Shown in pieces: positions 46,343 to 54,674 of a DNA stretch of 64,000 bases. The stretch's first letter is position 1. Every line of letters begins with the position of its first letter. The notes under the pieces were generated by a model, which worked only from the letters and a program-made list of their open reading frames with translations, did no database searches and was not told the origin of the DNA. Source of the DNA: Capilliphycus salinus (GTDB lineage: Bacteria; Cyanobacteriota; Cyanobacteriia; Cyanobacteriales; Microcoleaceae); contig NZ_CP178543.1 of assembly GCF_047276495.1 (NCBI RefSeq), forward strand, positions 4,588,001 through 4,652,000, given 5' to 3'. The position numbers were made by a program, and so were the translations under genes.

Positions 46343-46437
46343 GAAAATCGGTACCGGGATGATATAAAGTAATTGTTGCTTTTCCCGCTTCTCCGCCTAC
46401 ATTTCCCACCCCAATCACCTGTTTTTTAGAAGTCGTT
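46311..46437 (-). pseudogene. C-terminal fragment of a phosphoesterase-like gene
   Basis: The minus strand encodes LTTSKKQVIGVGNVGGEAGK, then a TLYHPGTDF segment, ending QTVYYSP and a TGA. It is closely similar to the last ~40 residues of the protein encoded at 54675-55379 (SKKQVIGVGNVGREPGKANY, then the same ending), and the DNA matches too, base for base over long stretches. There is no start and no upstream part, so it is a detached duplicate tail. It overlaps the end of the recombinase on the other strand. Confidence 0.85.
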
Positions 46438-46602
46438 AAAGATTGCTTGCCAGAGTTCGGGGCTATTCATTTTATGGTTTTGCTGTTCTCGGTTGCCAAT
46501 AATCGACTGAATACAGTTCCTTAAATCTAGTAACTCTACTTTATATAAACCTGAAATTTCTTGACAAATTCTTTGAACATCATTAATAATAATGATTATC
46601 AT
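46426..46602 (-). CDS. Possible 58-residue protein
   Basis: An open frame from an ATG inside the Zur-like box (46600-46602) running back to a TAA at 46426. It starts MIIIIINDVQRICQEISGLYK and ends SPELWQAIFNDF, plausible amphipathic helices. There is no ribosome-binding sequence, and its end overlaps the phosphoesterase fragment. It may be a piece of a broken gene or chance. Confidence 0.25.
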   Translation of the reverse strand: MIIIIINDVQRICQEISGLYKVELLDLRNCIQSIIGNREQQNHKMNSPELWQAIFNDF

Positions 46603-46604
46603 TT
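46589..46604. promoter_or_regulatory. Candidate Zur box A
   Basis: AATGATTATCATT (46591-46603) is a palindrome around one central base, 14 bases before the PEP-CTERM gene. It is the same core as the box between znuA and znuC. Confidence 0.65.
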
Positions 46605-46616
46605 TTATTCAATCCG

Positions 46617-47324
46617 ATGACTCAAACTTGCTTCTACCAAACTCTCACCGCAACTGTTACAGGCATCACTCTCGGTGGCTTGGGAGTTCTCAACATCGCT
46701 CCCGCTCAAGCGGCAACATTTCGCCTTTCCTGGACGGGCCAGGTTTTAGGCTACCAGGCTGAAGGTCTTTTCAGCTACAACGAGACTCAAGTAGATGAAA
46801 GTGGAATTGTTCGTCGAGACGATCTGGAGTCCTTTAATATCGCATTTTACGATCCGGAGGGAAATCTAATTCAAGAATTTATTGACAACCATCTTACCTA
46901 TTCGCAGTTCAATTTCAACTTTGATACTCAAACTGGAAAGATTCTTCAAGAGGGCTTTTCCGATGAGCCAAATGGTATTGATATCGGAGAGTACAATCCC
47001 ATATTTGATGATGAAGGAAATCTGGTTTCTGCCAGTGGTCTCAATTTTTGGTCTGCGGCTCCGGCTCCAGAGGGAACACCAATTCCTCACGTTCATCTCA
47101 CAGATTTCGGGAATGATTTTCCATATTTACCCATTGGATTTCGTCGGCATTTGGATGTTGCTTTTTTCACTCGAACCACCGCTGAATTGCTAAACGATCC
47201 GACGGCAGGGGATGACTTTGGACGGCGAATGATTGCCACTAAAGTTCCCGAAGCCGACCCAATATTTGGATTGGGAATTGTGAGCTTGATTTGGTATTTT
47301 ACCCGAAAAAAAACCGCGAGTTAA
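46617..47324 (+). CDS. Exported PEP-CTERM protein under a Zur-like box
   Basis: 235 residues: signal peptide (cleavage near AQAATF, residue ~32), a beta-rich domain rich in acidic and aromatic residues (FRLSWTGQVLGYQAEGLFSY, LESFNIAFYDPEG), and a C-terminal PEP-CTERM-type sorting signal: VPEAD, hydrophobic span (FGLGIVSLIWYF), then basic TRKK. Such proteins are processed by an exosortase and remain at the cell surface. The His-containing PIPHVHLTDFG and RRHLDVAFF are possible metal contacts but this is unproven. A function in zinc binding is inferred only from its regulatory site and neighbours. Confidence 0.75.
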   Translation: MTQTCFYQTLTATVTGITLGGLGVLNIAPAQAATFRLSWTGQVLGYQAEGLFSYNETQVDESGIVRRDDLESFNIAFYDPEGNLIQEFIDNHLTYSQFNFNFDTQTGKILQEGFSDEPNGIDIGEYNPIFDDEGNLVSASGLNFWSAAPAPEGTPIPHVHLTDFGNDFPYLPIGFRRHLDVAFFTRTTAELLNDPTAGDDFGRRMIATKVPEADPIFGLGIVSLIWYFTRKKTAS

Positions 47325-47412
47325 ATCGGGCTATATTTGATGTTGGGTGAATTAAAAATTATAAATCGCTCAACATCAGCCCTCTTAGTTTTTTAATAAA
47401 AAACCCCGGCTT

Positions 47413-48495
47413 TTATTTTCGAGCAAACCCCCGTCCCGAAGTAGACTTTGACCAAATTCTAAGTTCTCCCCGCCGTCCTCCTGCGGCGAGAAATTCTCCT
47501 TGAGGGTGCCACGACAAACAGGAAAAACCATCAACCCCATCTTCCAAGGTTTGAATCATTTTTTCGGCCGAATGCCACAAACAAACCGCCCCTTCTTCGC
47601 TTCCCGAAGCTAACAGAAACGTACCCGGTTGAAACTCAATTCCGGTGACATTTTCCCGGTGTCCTTCCAACACCCAACCTTCCCAACCCGCCTCTTCTTG
47701 AACTTGTTTTTCCCAAATGACAACCCCTTCCGCACTGGCGACGGCCAACAGCGGCGCCCCCAACACCGTCGGCGAGTCCGACCAGGCCAAACACCGCACT
47801 TTTCCCGGAAAACCCCGCATCACCCAAGGATGGGGGTTCCCCCATTCCACCACCGCCAGGGTTCTATCGAGGTTCCCGCAGGCGATATACTTGCCATCGG
47901 GAGACCAGGCGACGGCTTGGCTGGCCGAGGGTATTTGCAACACGTGGGGGTCATCCTCCCAGTTGGAACCCTGCCAAATTTTCACCCCCTGATAGCCGCC
48001 AACCGCCAAAGTATCAAGGACGGGGTGCCAAGCCAGACACAACACCGACGAGTCGCGAAAGTTCAACCCCGCGACCTCCCGATGGGTTTCGGCGTCCCAA
48101 ATTTGCACCGTCCGACCCCGACTGAAGGCGAGTTGGTTGGCCGTTGAACTCCAGGCGAGTTGGTCAACCCAGGCGGATGTGGGGTCGAGAGGGGTGAGGG
48201 TTTGGGTGGGGAGGTGCCAAATTTTCACCACGCCATCCTGTCCCCCGGCGGCGAGATATTGACCGTCCCGAGAAAAGGACAGACAATCAATAGATTTTCC
48301 CGTCTCCGATTGTAATACGAATACCCGCTCTTTTTGATGCCAGAGGATAAGTTCTCCGCAGGCGGAACTGGCGGCGAGCCAACCTTCGGGCGACCATTTA
48401 ACGGCGGTAATATAATCGGATAGCGTTAGGTTTTCGCGGGTTTTTAATCGGGTTGAAGGGGTGCGATTTTTTTTGTTTTTGCCTAAATCAAACAC
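47413..48495 (-). CDS. WD40-repeat protein
   Basis: 360 residues forming about seven WD40 blades (AVKWSPEGWLAASSACGELILWH, CLSFSRDGQYLAAGGQDG, then similar units to the end). No signal peptide or enzyme domain is seen, so it is probably a cytosolic beta-propeller scaffold. Its start overlaps the end of the COG0523 gene by 13 bases, so the two are translated from one zinc-regulated message. The propeller may bind the GTPase or a client protein, which is inference. Confidence 0.85.
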   Translation of the reverse strand: MFDLGKNKKNRTPSTRLKTRENLTLSDYITAVKWSPEGWLAASSACGELILWHQKERVFVLQSETGKSIDCLSFSRDGQYLAAGGQDGVVKIWHLPTQTLTPLDPTSAWVDQLAWSSTANQLAFSRGRTVQIWDAETHREVAGLNFRDSSVLCLAWHPVLDTLAVGGYQGVKIWQGSNWEDDPHVLQIPSASQAVAWSPDGKYIACGNLDRTLAVVEWGNPHPWVMRGFPGKVRCLAWSDSPTVLGAPLLAVASAEGVVIWEKQVQEEAGWEGWVLEGHRENVTGIEFQPGTFLLASGSEEGAVCLWHSAEKMIQTLEDGVDGFSCLSWHPQGEFLAAGGRRGELRIWSKSTSGRGFARK

Positions 48496-49454
48496 TGGCG
48501 AAAGCCCTCTTTTAACTGTTCTTCGTTGAGGTTGCGGCCGATAAATACTAATTCATTTTTGCGGGTTTCTTGGGGCTTCCAGGGGCGGTCGGGGATACCG
48601 TTAAACAGCATATGAACCCCCTGAAAAACGTAGCGGTGATCTTCGCCGGCGATATTCAAAATTCCTTTCATTCTGAAAATATCCGGGCCTTGATTTTGCA
48701 AGAGTTCGCCGATCCACTGATTGAGTTTTTCTCCGTCCAATTCCCCGCTTTCTACTAAAGCGACAGATTTAACGGTTTCGTCGTGTTCGTGGGCGTCTTC
48801 GTTTAAAAATTCCGGGTCAATTTCTAAGGCTCTTTTCACGTCAAAGGCTCGAACCCCCAGCAACGCTTCCATTTCTAATTGGGCGTTTTGGGTGCGATAA
48901 ATTTTCGCCATTACGTTCATTTTTTTAATGCGTTTTTCCAGTTCGTCGAGTTCTTCGGGGGTGACTAAATCGACTTTATTGAGTAAAATTATATCGGCAA
49001 ATGCCATTTGTTCTTGGGCTTCGTCGGCTTCCCAATGTTGCCAAATATGTTTGGCATCCACAACGGTGACAACGGCATCGAGTAACAGTTTTTCCTGCAT
49101 ATCCTCATCGACAAAAAAGGTTTGAATGACGGGGGCAGGGTCGGCGAGTCCGGTGGTTTCTATCACGAGATGGTCGAACTGATCCCGGCGTTTCATCAAG
49201 TTACCAATAATTCGGATTAAATCGCCCCGAACGGTGCAACAAATACAGCCGTTATTCATCTCAAATATTTCTTCATCGGCATCGATCACAAGCTGGTTAT
49301 CAATGCCAACTTCTCCGAATTCATTGACAATTACCGCAACTTTTTTACCGTGTTCGTGGGTTAAAATTCGATTCAGCAGTGTTGTTTTTCCCGCCCCCAA
49401 ATATCCCGTTAAGACGGTGACGGGAACTGTATCTTTTGCAACAGCGTTAACCAT
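48483..49454 (-). CDS. COG0523 (CobW/ZNG-like) GTPase, copy 1
   Basis: 323 residues of the G3E GTPase group. Walker A GYLGAGKTT (17-25), the metal-binding CxCC (C70, C72, C73 in NNGCICCTVRGD), ETTGLADPAPV, NKVD (159-162) and a CobW C-terminal domain starting RMKGILNIAG. Members with this motif and Zur control are thought to deliver zinc to client proteins under deficiency. The Zur box lies 26 bases before the ATG. It is followed, with overlap, by the WD40 gene. Confidence 0.93.
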   Translation of the reverse strand: MVNAVAKDTVPVTVLTGYLGAGKTTLLNRILTHEHGKKVAVIVNEFGEVGIDNQLVIDADEEIFEMNNGCICCTVRGDLIRIIGNLMKRRDQFDHLVIETTGLADPAPVIQTFFVDEDMQEKLLLDAVVTVVDAKHIWQHWEADEAQEQMAFADIILLNKVDLVTPEELDELEKRIKKMNVMAKIYRTQNAQLEMEALLGVRAFDVKRALEIDPEFLNEDAHEHDETVKSVALVESGELDGEKLNQWIGELLQNQGPDIFRMKGILNIAGEDHRYVFQGVHMLFNGIPDRPWKPQETRKNELVFIGRNLNEEQLKEGFRQCLI

Positions 49455-49477
49455 GGCTCAACCTCGGCTTTTATAAA

Positions 49478-49494
49478 ATGATAACCATTATCGC
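49478..49494. promoter_or_regulatory. Candidate Zur box B
   Basis: TGATAACCATTATCG (49479-49493), an imperfect GATAA-CCA-TTATC palindrome, 25-26 bases upstream of the COG0523 start. Spacing is the same as for box D. Confidence 0.75.
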
Positions 49495-49572
49495 ACAAAA
49501 AGCAAGGGGCAAAAGTAGGATGGCAGTGCGAACCGCAGGTTTTTGGCGATCGCCTCGCCTGACCGGTTTTAC

Positions 49573-49632
49573 ATCCGACCTATAGCGCTTCGCGCTAGGC
49601 AAGAGGCAAAAGGCAAGAGGCAAGAGGGGGGG
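49573..49632. repeat. Short palindrome plus GGCAAGAGGCAAAA repeats
   Basis: TAGCGCTTCGCGCTA is followed by three or four GGCAAGAG words. This kind of sequence is common as dispersed intergenic repeat in filamentous cyanobacteria. Confidence 0.5.
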
Positions 49633-49710
49633 AAAGTTCCGTATAATCAGGCTTTTGGCTATTCTTCGTGCTTGGGATTTGTAAATATAACAGCGCGAAC
49701 TGCTATAACA

Positions 49711-49938
49711 TTAGGTTTGGCTTTGCAGCAAAAAGGGTCGAACGGCTTCCATGACGGCTTCGGGGTGTTCTTCGTGGAGTCCCAAAGAACCCGACAGGTG
49801 GCGAACTTCCACCCCTTCCAGGTTCGCGATCGCTTCCATTTCGGCTTTCGACCCCGGCGGTGCCTGGTCGCTAACGATAACTATTATCGGGGCAGGTAAG
49901 GGTTGAAACCAGTTGAGAAACTCCTGCCGCCCCGATGA
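49711..49938 (-). pseudogene. C-terminal fragment of an alpha/beta hydrolase
   Basis: The minus strand reads SGRQEFLNWFQPLPAPIIVI, then VSDQAPPGSKAEMEAI, then GLHEEHPEAVMEAVRPFL and a TAA. This is the typical end of an alpha/beta-hydrolase, with the region around the catalytic His. There is no start and a TAG lies in frame just upstream, so the catalytic Ser half is gone. It sits between thrS and the Zur box B. Confidence 0.75.
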
Positions 49939-49974
49939 AATTATTATACAACTTTTTCGGCTTTGAAACTCATT

Positions 49975-51846
49975 CTAGAGGTTGATTTTTTGGGCGATCG
50001 CAGTTTGTAAATGCTGTTGCAGTTCCGGTAAAGTCAGAGAACCCATTTCCCCGGCTTGTCGGGTTCTCACACTCAAAGTTTGTTGTTCAACTTCTCGTTT
50101 TCCCACCACTGCAACCACTGGAATTTTATCGAGTTCGGCTTGACGAATTTGTTTCCCCAAGCGATCGCCACTGCGGTCAATTTCTACTCGAAAACCCGCT
50201 TTTTTCAGAGAATGAGCGATCACTTCGGTTGAGTCTCGTTGTTGATCGCTCACGGGTAATAAACGCAATTGAACCGGAGCCAACCACAGGGGAAAATCCC
50301 CCGCATAGTTTTCAATTAAAATCCCAAAAAAACGCTCCAAAGACCCAAAAATTGCCCGGTGAATCATAATCGGTTGTTGTCGGCTACCATCGGGGGCAAT
50401 ATATTCGAGATCAAACCGTTCGGGCAAATTAAAATCAACTTGAATCGTCGAACACTGCCACAACCGGCCAATAGCATCTCGAATTTTAATATCAATTTTC
50501 GGCCCGTAAAAAGCCCCGCCCCCCACATCTTCCACAAACTCCCAATTTTTAGCGTTTAAAGCCTCAATTAACGCCTCTGTTGCCAATTGCCATCCCGCAT
50601 CGGTTCCGACAGACTTGGGCGGACGAGTAGACAAATTCACCTCATAGTTTGTGAAGCCAAAATCTGATAATATTTTTTCAGTTAAATTCAAAACCCCTAA
50701 AATTTCCTCGGCAATTTGTTCGGGCAAACAAAAAATATGAGCATCATCTTGAGTAAAGCCCCGCACCCGCATTAACCCGTGCAATACCCCCGAACGTTCG
50801 TAGCGATAAACCGTTCCTAACTCCGCCCACCGCAGGGGAAATTCTCGATAAGAATGAAGGTCATATTTATAGGTCAAAACATGAAACGGACAGTTCATCG
50901 GTTTCAGTTGATACGCTTGATTTTCAACCGTCATCGAATCGAACATATTTTCCCGATAAAAATCAAAATGCCCCGATGTTTTCCACAGTTCCAAGTTTGC
51001 CACATGGGGCGTATACAGCAGTTGATAACCCGCTTCTAAATGAGAATTTCGCCAATAATCTTCGATCACATAACGCATCATTGAACCTTTGGGATGCCAA
51101 AAAACCAACCCGCCCCCCGCATCTTCTTCAATACTAAAAAGCTGCAATTCCCGTCCAATTTTACGATGATCTCGGCGTTGGGCTTCTTCTTTTTGTTGAA
51201 AATAAACTTGCAATTGTTCGGGCGTTTCCCAAGCCGTCCCATAAATTCGTTGCAGCATGGGTTGAGTTTCATCCCCTCGCCAATAAGCCCCCGCAACGCT
51301 TTCTAAAGCAAAAGCATCGGGGTGAATTTCTCCGGTAAAATTCAGATGAGGTCCGGCACACAAATCCCACCAATATTCTCCCGGCGGAGTCGTAACGGGA
51401 GCGATCAAAGAAGGTTCGGGCGGGGGCGTTTTATCTGTCCATCTGCCCCCATCGGGCGTTCCAATAAAATAACGAGTAATGGTTTTTTCGGGGGGAATTT
51501 TCGCCAAAATTTCCAGTTTATAGGGTTCGCCCAATTGTTCAATCTCGGCTTTGATTTCTTCCCGTTCAACCCCTTCACAAATAATCGGTAAATTGGCTTG
51601 AATAATTCGCCGCATTTCTGTTTGGATGGTGTTCAAGTCTTCCGGGGTAAACGGTTCTTTGCGATCAAAATCATAATAAAATCCTGTTTCTGTCACCGGG
51701 CCAATGGTTACTTTTGTTTCAGGAAATAGCTTTTGTACTGCCATTGCCAAAATATGGGCGCAGGTGTGACGAATGCGTTCGAGTTGTTTGAGATCGCTCG
51801 GTTTGAGAACAAGATTTGATTGAGATTGCATCGAGGAAATCACCAT
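49975..51846 (-). CDS. thrS: Threonyl-tRNA synthetase, TGS-less form in the Zur island
   Basis: 623 residues (or from the ATG at 51831). Class II core with motif 2 in TVYRYERSGVLHGLMRVRGF and the three zinc ligands in the expected contexts: Cys in PMNCPFHVL, His in DDAHIF, His in MIHRAIFGS. The N2 editing domain is present (RHTCAHILAMAVQ) but the N-terminal TGS domain is not. It follows znuA by 62 bases and has no promoter box of its own, so it is probably transcribed with znuA. In Anabaena a second ThrRS is induced under zinc starvation by Zur loss, and this looks like the same arrangement; whether another thrS exists in this genome is not visible. Confidence 0.9.
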   Translation of the reverse strand: MVISSMQSQSNLVLKPSDLKQLERIRHTCAHILAMAVQKLFPETKVTIGPVTETGFYYDFDRKEPFTPEDLNTIQTEMRRIIQANLPIICEGVEREEIKAEIEQLGEPYKLEILAKIPPEKTITRYFIGTPDGGRWTDKTPPPEPSLIAPVTTPPGEYWWDLCAGPHLNFTGEIHPDAFALESVAGAYWRGDETQPMLQRIYGTAWETPEQLQVYFQQKEEAQRRDHRKIGRELQLFSIEEDAGGGLVFWHPKGSMMRYVIEDYWRNSHLEAGYQLLYTPHVANLELWKTSGHFDFYRENMFDSMTVENQAYQLKPMNCPFHVLTYKYDLHSYREFPLRWAELGTVYRYERSGVLHGLMRVRGFTQDDAHIFCLPEQIAEEILGVLNLTEKILSDFGFTNYEVNLSTRPPKSVGTDAGWQLATEALIEALNAKNWEFVEDVGGGAFYGPKIDIKIRDAIGRLWQCSTIQVDFNLPERFDLEYIAPDGSRQQPIMIHRAIFGSLERFFGILIENYAGDFPLWLAPVQLRLLPVSDQQRDSTEVIAHSLKKAGFRVEIDRSGDRLGKQIRQAELDKIPVVAVVGKREVEQQTLSVRTRQAGEMGSLTLPELQQHLQTAIAQKINL

Positions 51847-51908
51847 AATTACCTGTAAAAAAGTATTTTCGGACTAAAAAATGCGTGAATTATTCCGGCC
51901 AACAGGGT

Positions 51909-52979
51909 TTATTTTTGAGCGGTAAACGGCGTATAATTTCCGCCCAAGCCTTCAACAATTGTGCGCGTATTTGATTTTAGCATTTGTTGATAGGTTTCGG
52001 CGCCGCTTCCGGTTTCTCCCAAACCATCGGCGTACAATTTTCGCTCGGAAACTCGAATCTTTGCTTCTTTGGCAACCGTTTCGAGCAGTTGAGGGTTGCC
52101 CGTTGATTCTGCAAAAATCGTCGGTACATTTGCCGCTTGAATCTCCCGCACCAGTTCCCCGACTCGCGCCGCAGTTGGGGCTTCATCCGTACTGAATCCC
52201 TGCAACGCCCCTTCGTAGGAAAGACCGTAAGCATTCACATAGTAACCCAGCGCATCGTGGGTGGTGACAAGCTTTTGTTGATCGGGGGGAATGGTGGAAA
52301 TTTTAGACAAAATCCAACCGTCAATTTCTGCAAGTTCGGCCGCGATTTGTTCGGCATTTTGTTGATAAAGTTCCGCCTTTTCCGGCTGTAAATTTGCCAA
52401 AGATTCGGCAATAACTCCGACCATTTGAATACCATTTTCGGGATCGTGCCAAACGTGAGGATCGGGGGCCAATTCTTCGCCGTGTTCGTGGTCGTGGTCG
52501 TGGTCGTGGTCATGGTCGTGGTCGTGGTCGTGATTATCATTCCCCTGACCGTGATCGTGGGCTTCTCCCATCAACGGTTGGGGGACGGCGACCTCGTGGA
52601 CGGCAATTTTGGGGGCGGGGTTGCTTGTGGCTTCCACCAATCGAACTAAACTTGGATCGAAGTCGTACCCCGCGTATAAAATTAAATTGGCGGTATCGAT
52701 CGCCTTGCGGTCCTCGGGCTGGGGCTGATAAACGTGGGGGTCTTCGCCCGCTTCCATCAAACAGTTGAGGTTAACCGTTTCTTGGGCAACCTGCCGGGTT
52801 AAGTCACAAATAATACTCGTAGTCGCGACAACCGAGGGAAGGGTAACGCCCGTTTCTATGGCTGCGGGGGCAGTTGCGCCGTTCGGGTTGGCAGCGTTTT
52901 GAGGTGACGAATTACACCCGACCGACGCCCAAAGGAAGGTTAAACCCACCAGGGGCTTGAGGTTGACATTTCCTAACAT
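51909..52979 (-). CDS. znuA: Zinc ABC transporter substrate-binding lipoprotein ZnuA
   Basis: 356 residues. Lipoprotein signal with lipobox ASVGC (Cys22), metal-binding His in the first domain, a very His/Asp-rich loop (about residues 140-165, alternating HD units then EHGEELAPDPHVWHDPENG) typical of ZnuA, and TTHDALGYY and FAESTGNP later. It captures zinc in the periplasm and hands it to ZnuB. Divergent from znuC across a shared Zur box. thrS follows on the same strand. Confidence 0.95.
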   Translation of the reverse strand: MLGNVNLKPLVGLTFLWASVGCNSSPQNAANPNGATAPAAIETGVTLPSVVATTSIICDLTRQVAQETVNLNCLMEAGEDPHVYQPQPEDRKAIDTANLILYAGYDFDPSLVRLVEATSNPAPKIAVHEVAVPQPLMGEAHDHGQGNDNHDHDHDHDHDHDHDHEHGEELAPDPHVWHDPENGIQMVGVIAESLANLQPEKAELYQQNAEQIAAELAEIDGWILSKISTIPPDQQKLVTTHDALGYYVNAYGLSYEGALQGFSTDEAPTAARVGELVREIQAANVPTIFAESTGNPQLLETVAKEAKIRVSERKLYADGLGETGSGAETYQQMLKSNTRTIVEGLGGNYTPFTAQK

Positions 52980-52996
52980 GGCTGACCTCTGTTACG

Positions 52997-53013
52997 ATAA
53001 TGATTATCATTAT
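52997..53013. promoter_or_regulatory. Candidate Zur box C, between znuA and znuC
   Basis: ATAATGATTATCATTAT is a perfect 17-base palindrome around one central base. It lies 18 bases from each of the divergent znuA and znuC starts, as expected for a shared Zur operator. Confidence 0.85.
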
Positions 53014-53031
53014 GTTACACCAAGATGAACG

Positions 53032-53751
53032 ATGTTAGAAGTTCTGCATCTGGCGGTCAACTACCGGGGGGTTTGTGCGGTCGAGGATGTCAGCTTTCGC
53101 CTGGAAGCGGGTCAACTGGTGGGGATTATCGGGCCGAATGGTGCGGGTAAAAGTACGATGCTGAAGGCGATGTTGGGGTTAATTCCGGCGTCGGAAGGGG
53201 TGATCCGCTATCATCAACGGTCTTTAAAAGATCAACTCGCCCGGGTTGCTTATATTCCGCAGCGATCGCAAATTGATTGGGATTATCCGATCTCGGTTAA
53301 AAATGTGGTAATGATGGCGCGTACCCGCCACACGGGATGGTTTCGGTCGCCTTCTCGCTACTCTCAAGAAGTGGTAAAATCGGCGTTAATGAGGGTGGAA
53401 ATGTGGGAGTTAAAAGACCGACAAATTGGCGAACTTTCTGGCGGTCAACAGCAGCGAGTTTTTTTGGCTCAAGCCCTGGCACAAGAGGCGGAATTGTTCT
53501 TTTTTGATGAGCCGTTTGTGGGGGTGGATAAAAAGACGGAAGCGGTGATTTTTGAGGTGTTTGATGAGTTGAAACACCAGGGCAAAACTTTGTTGGTTGT
53601 CGGCCACGAATTGGGGGAAGTTTCCCGCCAGTACGACCGATTTTTGCTGATCAACAAACACATCATCGCCGAGGGAACCCGTTCGCAAGTAATGACCGCA
53701 GAAAATCTACAAAAAGCCTACGGAGATAATGTAATTTTATTGCGGGGTTAA
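53032..53751 (+). CDS. znuC: Zinc ABC transporter ATP-binding protein ZnuC
   Basis: 239-residue ABC ATPase: Walker A GPNGAGKST, Q-loop IPQRSQIDWDYPISV (typical of metal ABC families), signature LSGGQQQRV, Walker B LFFFDEPFVGVD, H-loop VGHELGEV. It drives zinc import with ZnuB. znuB starts 15 bases downstream. Confidence 0.95.
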   Translation: MLEVLHLAVNYRGVCAVEDVSFRLEAGQLVGIIGPNGAGKSTMLKAMLGLIPASEGVIRYHQRSLKDQLARVAYIPQRSQIDWDYPISVKNVVMMARTRHTGWFRSPSRYSQEVVKSALMRVEMWELKDRQIGELSGGQQQRVFLAQALAQEAELFFFDEPFVGVDKKTEAVIFEVFDELKHQGKTLLVVGHELGEVSRQYDRFLLINKHIIAEGTRSQVMTAENLQKAYGDNVILLRG

Positions 53752-53766
53752 ATGGGGTGATTATTA

Positions 53767-54642
53767 ATGAATTGGTTTACCGATCCGCTCAGTTTTGAAT
53801 TTATGCGCCACGCCGTACTGGTGGCGGTTTTAATGGGGATTTTGTGTCCGGTTGTGGGCAGTTATTTAATTGTGCAGCGCATGGGATTGTTGGGAGATGT
53901 GATCGCCCACGCGGTTTTACCCGGACTGGCGATTGCGTTTTATTTGGGGATTGATATTTTTCTGGGGGCGTTTATTTCGGGAACACTCAGCACGTTAATT
54001 ATTGCTTGGATTCAATCCCAATCTCGGGTCAAAATAGATGTGGCTATGGCTTTGGTATTTTCGGGGTTTTTGGCTTTGGGAATTTTGCTGATTACGGTTC
54101 TCGAAAGCAAGCTGGATTTGCACAGTTTTCTGTTTGGGGATATTTTGAGCGTCACCACCCAGGATGTTGTCAGAACGTTAATAATTACGCTATTTATTTT
54201 ACTCTGCGTTCGGCTGTTTTACAAGGAACTTTTGTTTTATACGTTCAATCCTTTGGGAGCGCAGGCGATGGGATTGCCGGTAAATTTAATTAATATTGGC
54301 TTGGTTTCTGCGATTACTTTAACGATTATTGCCAGTATGCAGGCGGTGGGGGTTGTGCTGGTGGTTTCGCTGTTAATTGGTCCGGCAATTACGGCTTATT
54401 TGTTGGTGAAAGAACTGCATCAAATGATGGGATTGGGGGCAATTTTTGGCATTTTTAGCAGCGTGGCGGGGATGTATATTAGCTACTATCTGAATGTTCC
54501 TTCGGGGGCGGCGATTGTGTTGACGGTTTCGGGATTGTTTATTCTGGCTTTGCTGTTCAGTCCTTCCCAGGGAATTTTAACCCGTCCCGAAGCAAACAGT
54601 CCCCGATCTGTGCTTCAAAAGTTCAAACAATGGAAACAATAA
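53767..54642 (+). CDS. znuB: Zinc ABC transporter permease ZnuB
   Basis: 291 residues with about eight membrane spans of the ABC-3 family: FMRHAVLVAVLMGILCPVVGSYLIVQ at the start, the MGLLGDVIAHAVLPGLA motif and the LFGDILSVT segment. Forms the membrane channel for zinc with ZnuC. Directly after znuC. It converges on the phosphoesterase gene about 30 bases beyond. Confidence 0.95.
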   Translation: MNWFTDPLSFEFMRHAVLVAVLMGILCPVVGSYLIVQRMGLLGDVIAHAVLPGLAIAFYLGIDIFLGAFISGTLSTLIIAWIQSQSRVKIDVAMALVFSGFLALGILLITVLESKLDLHSFLFGDILSVTTQDVVRTLIITLFILLCVRLFYKELLFYTFNPLGAQAMGLPVNLINIGLVSAITLTIIASMQAVGVVLVVSLLIGPAITAYLLVKELHQMMGLGAIFGIFSSVAGMYISYYLNVPSGAAIVLTVSGLFILALLFSPSQGILTRPEANSPRSVLQKFKQWKQ

Positions 54643-54674
54643 GGGTTAGAATTACCGATTAATTCTCAGTGTTT

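Noticed and set aside
47629..48147. A 172-codon open frame antisense to the WD40 gene
   Set aside because: Its Arg/Pro/His-rich composition is typical of antisense frames in GC-richer genes. No family match or start signals.
49543..49899. 118-codon frame on the plus strand upstream of thrS
   Set aside because: It covers dispersed repeats and the antisense of the alpha/beta hydrolase fragment.
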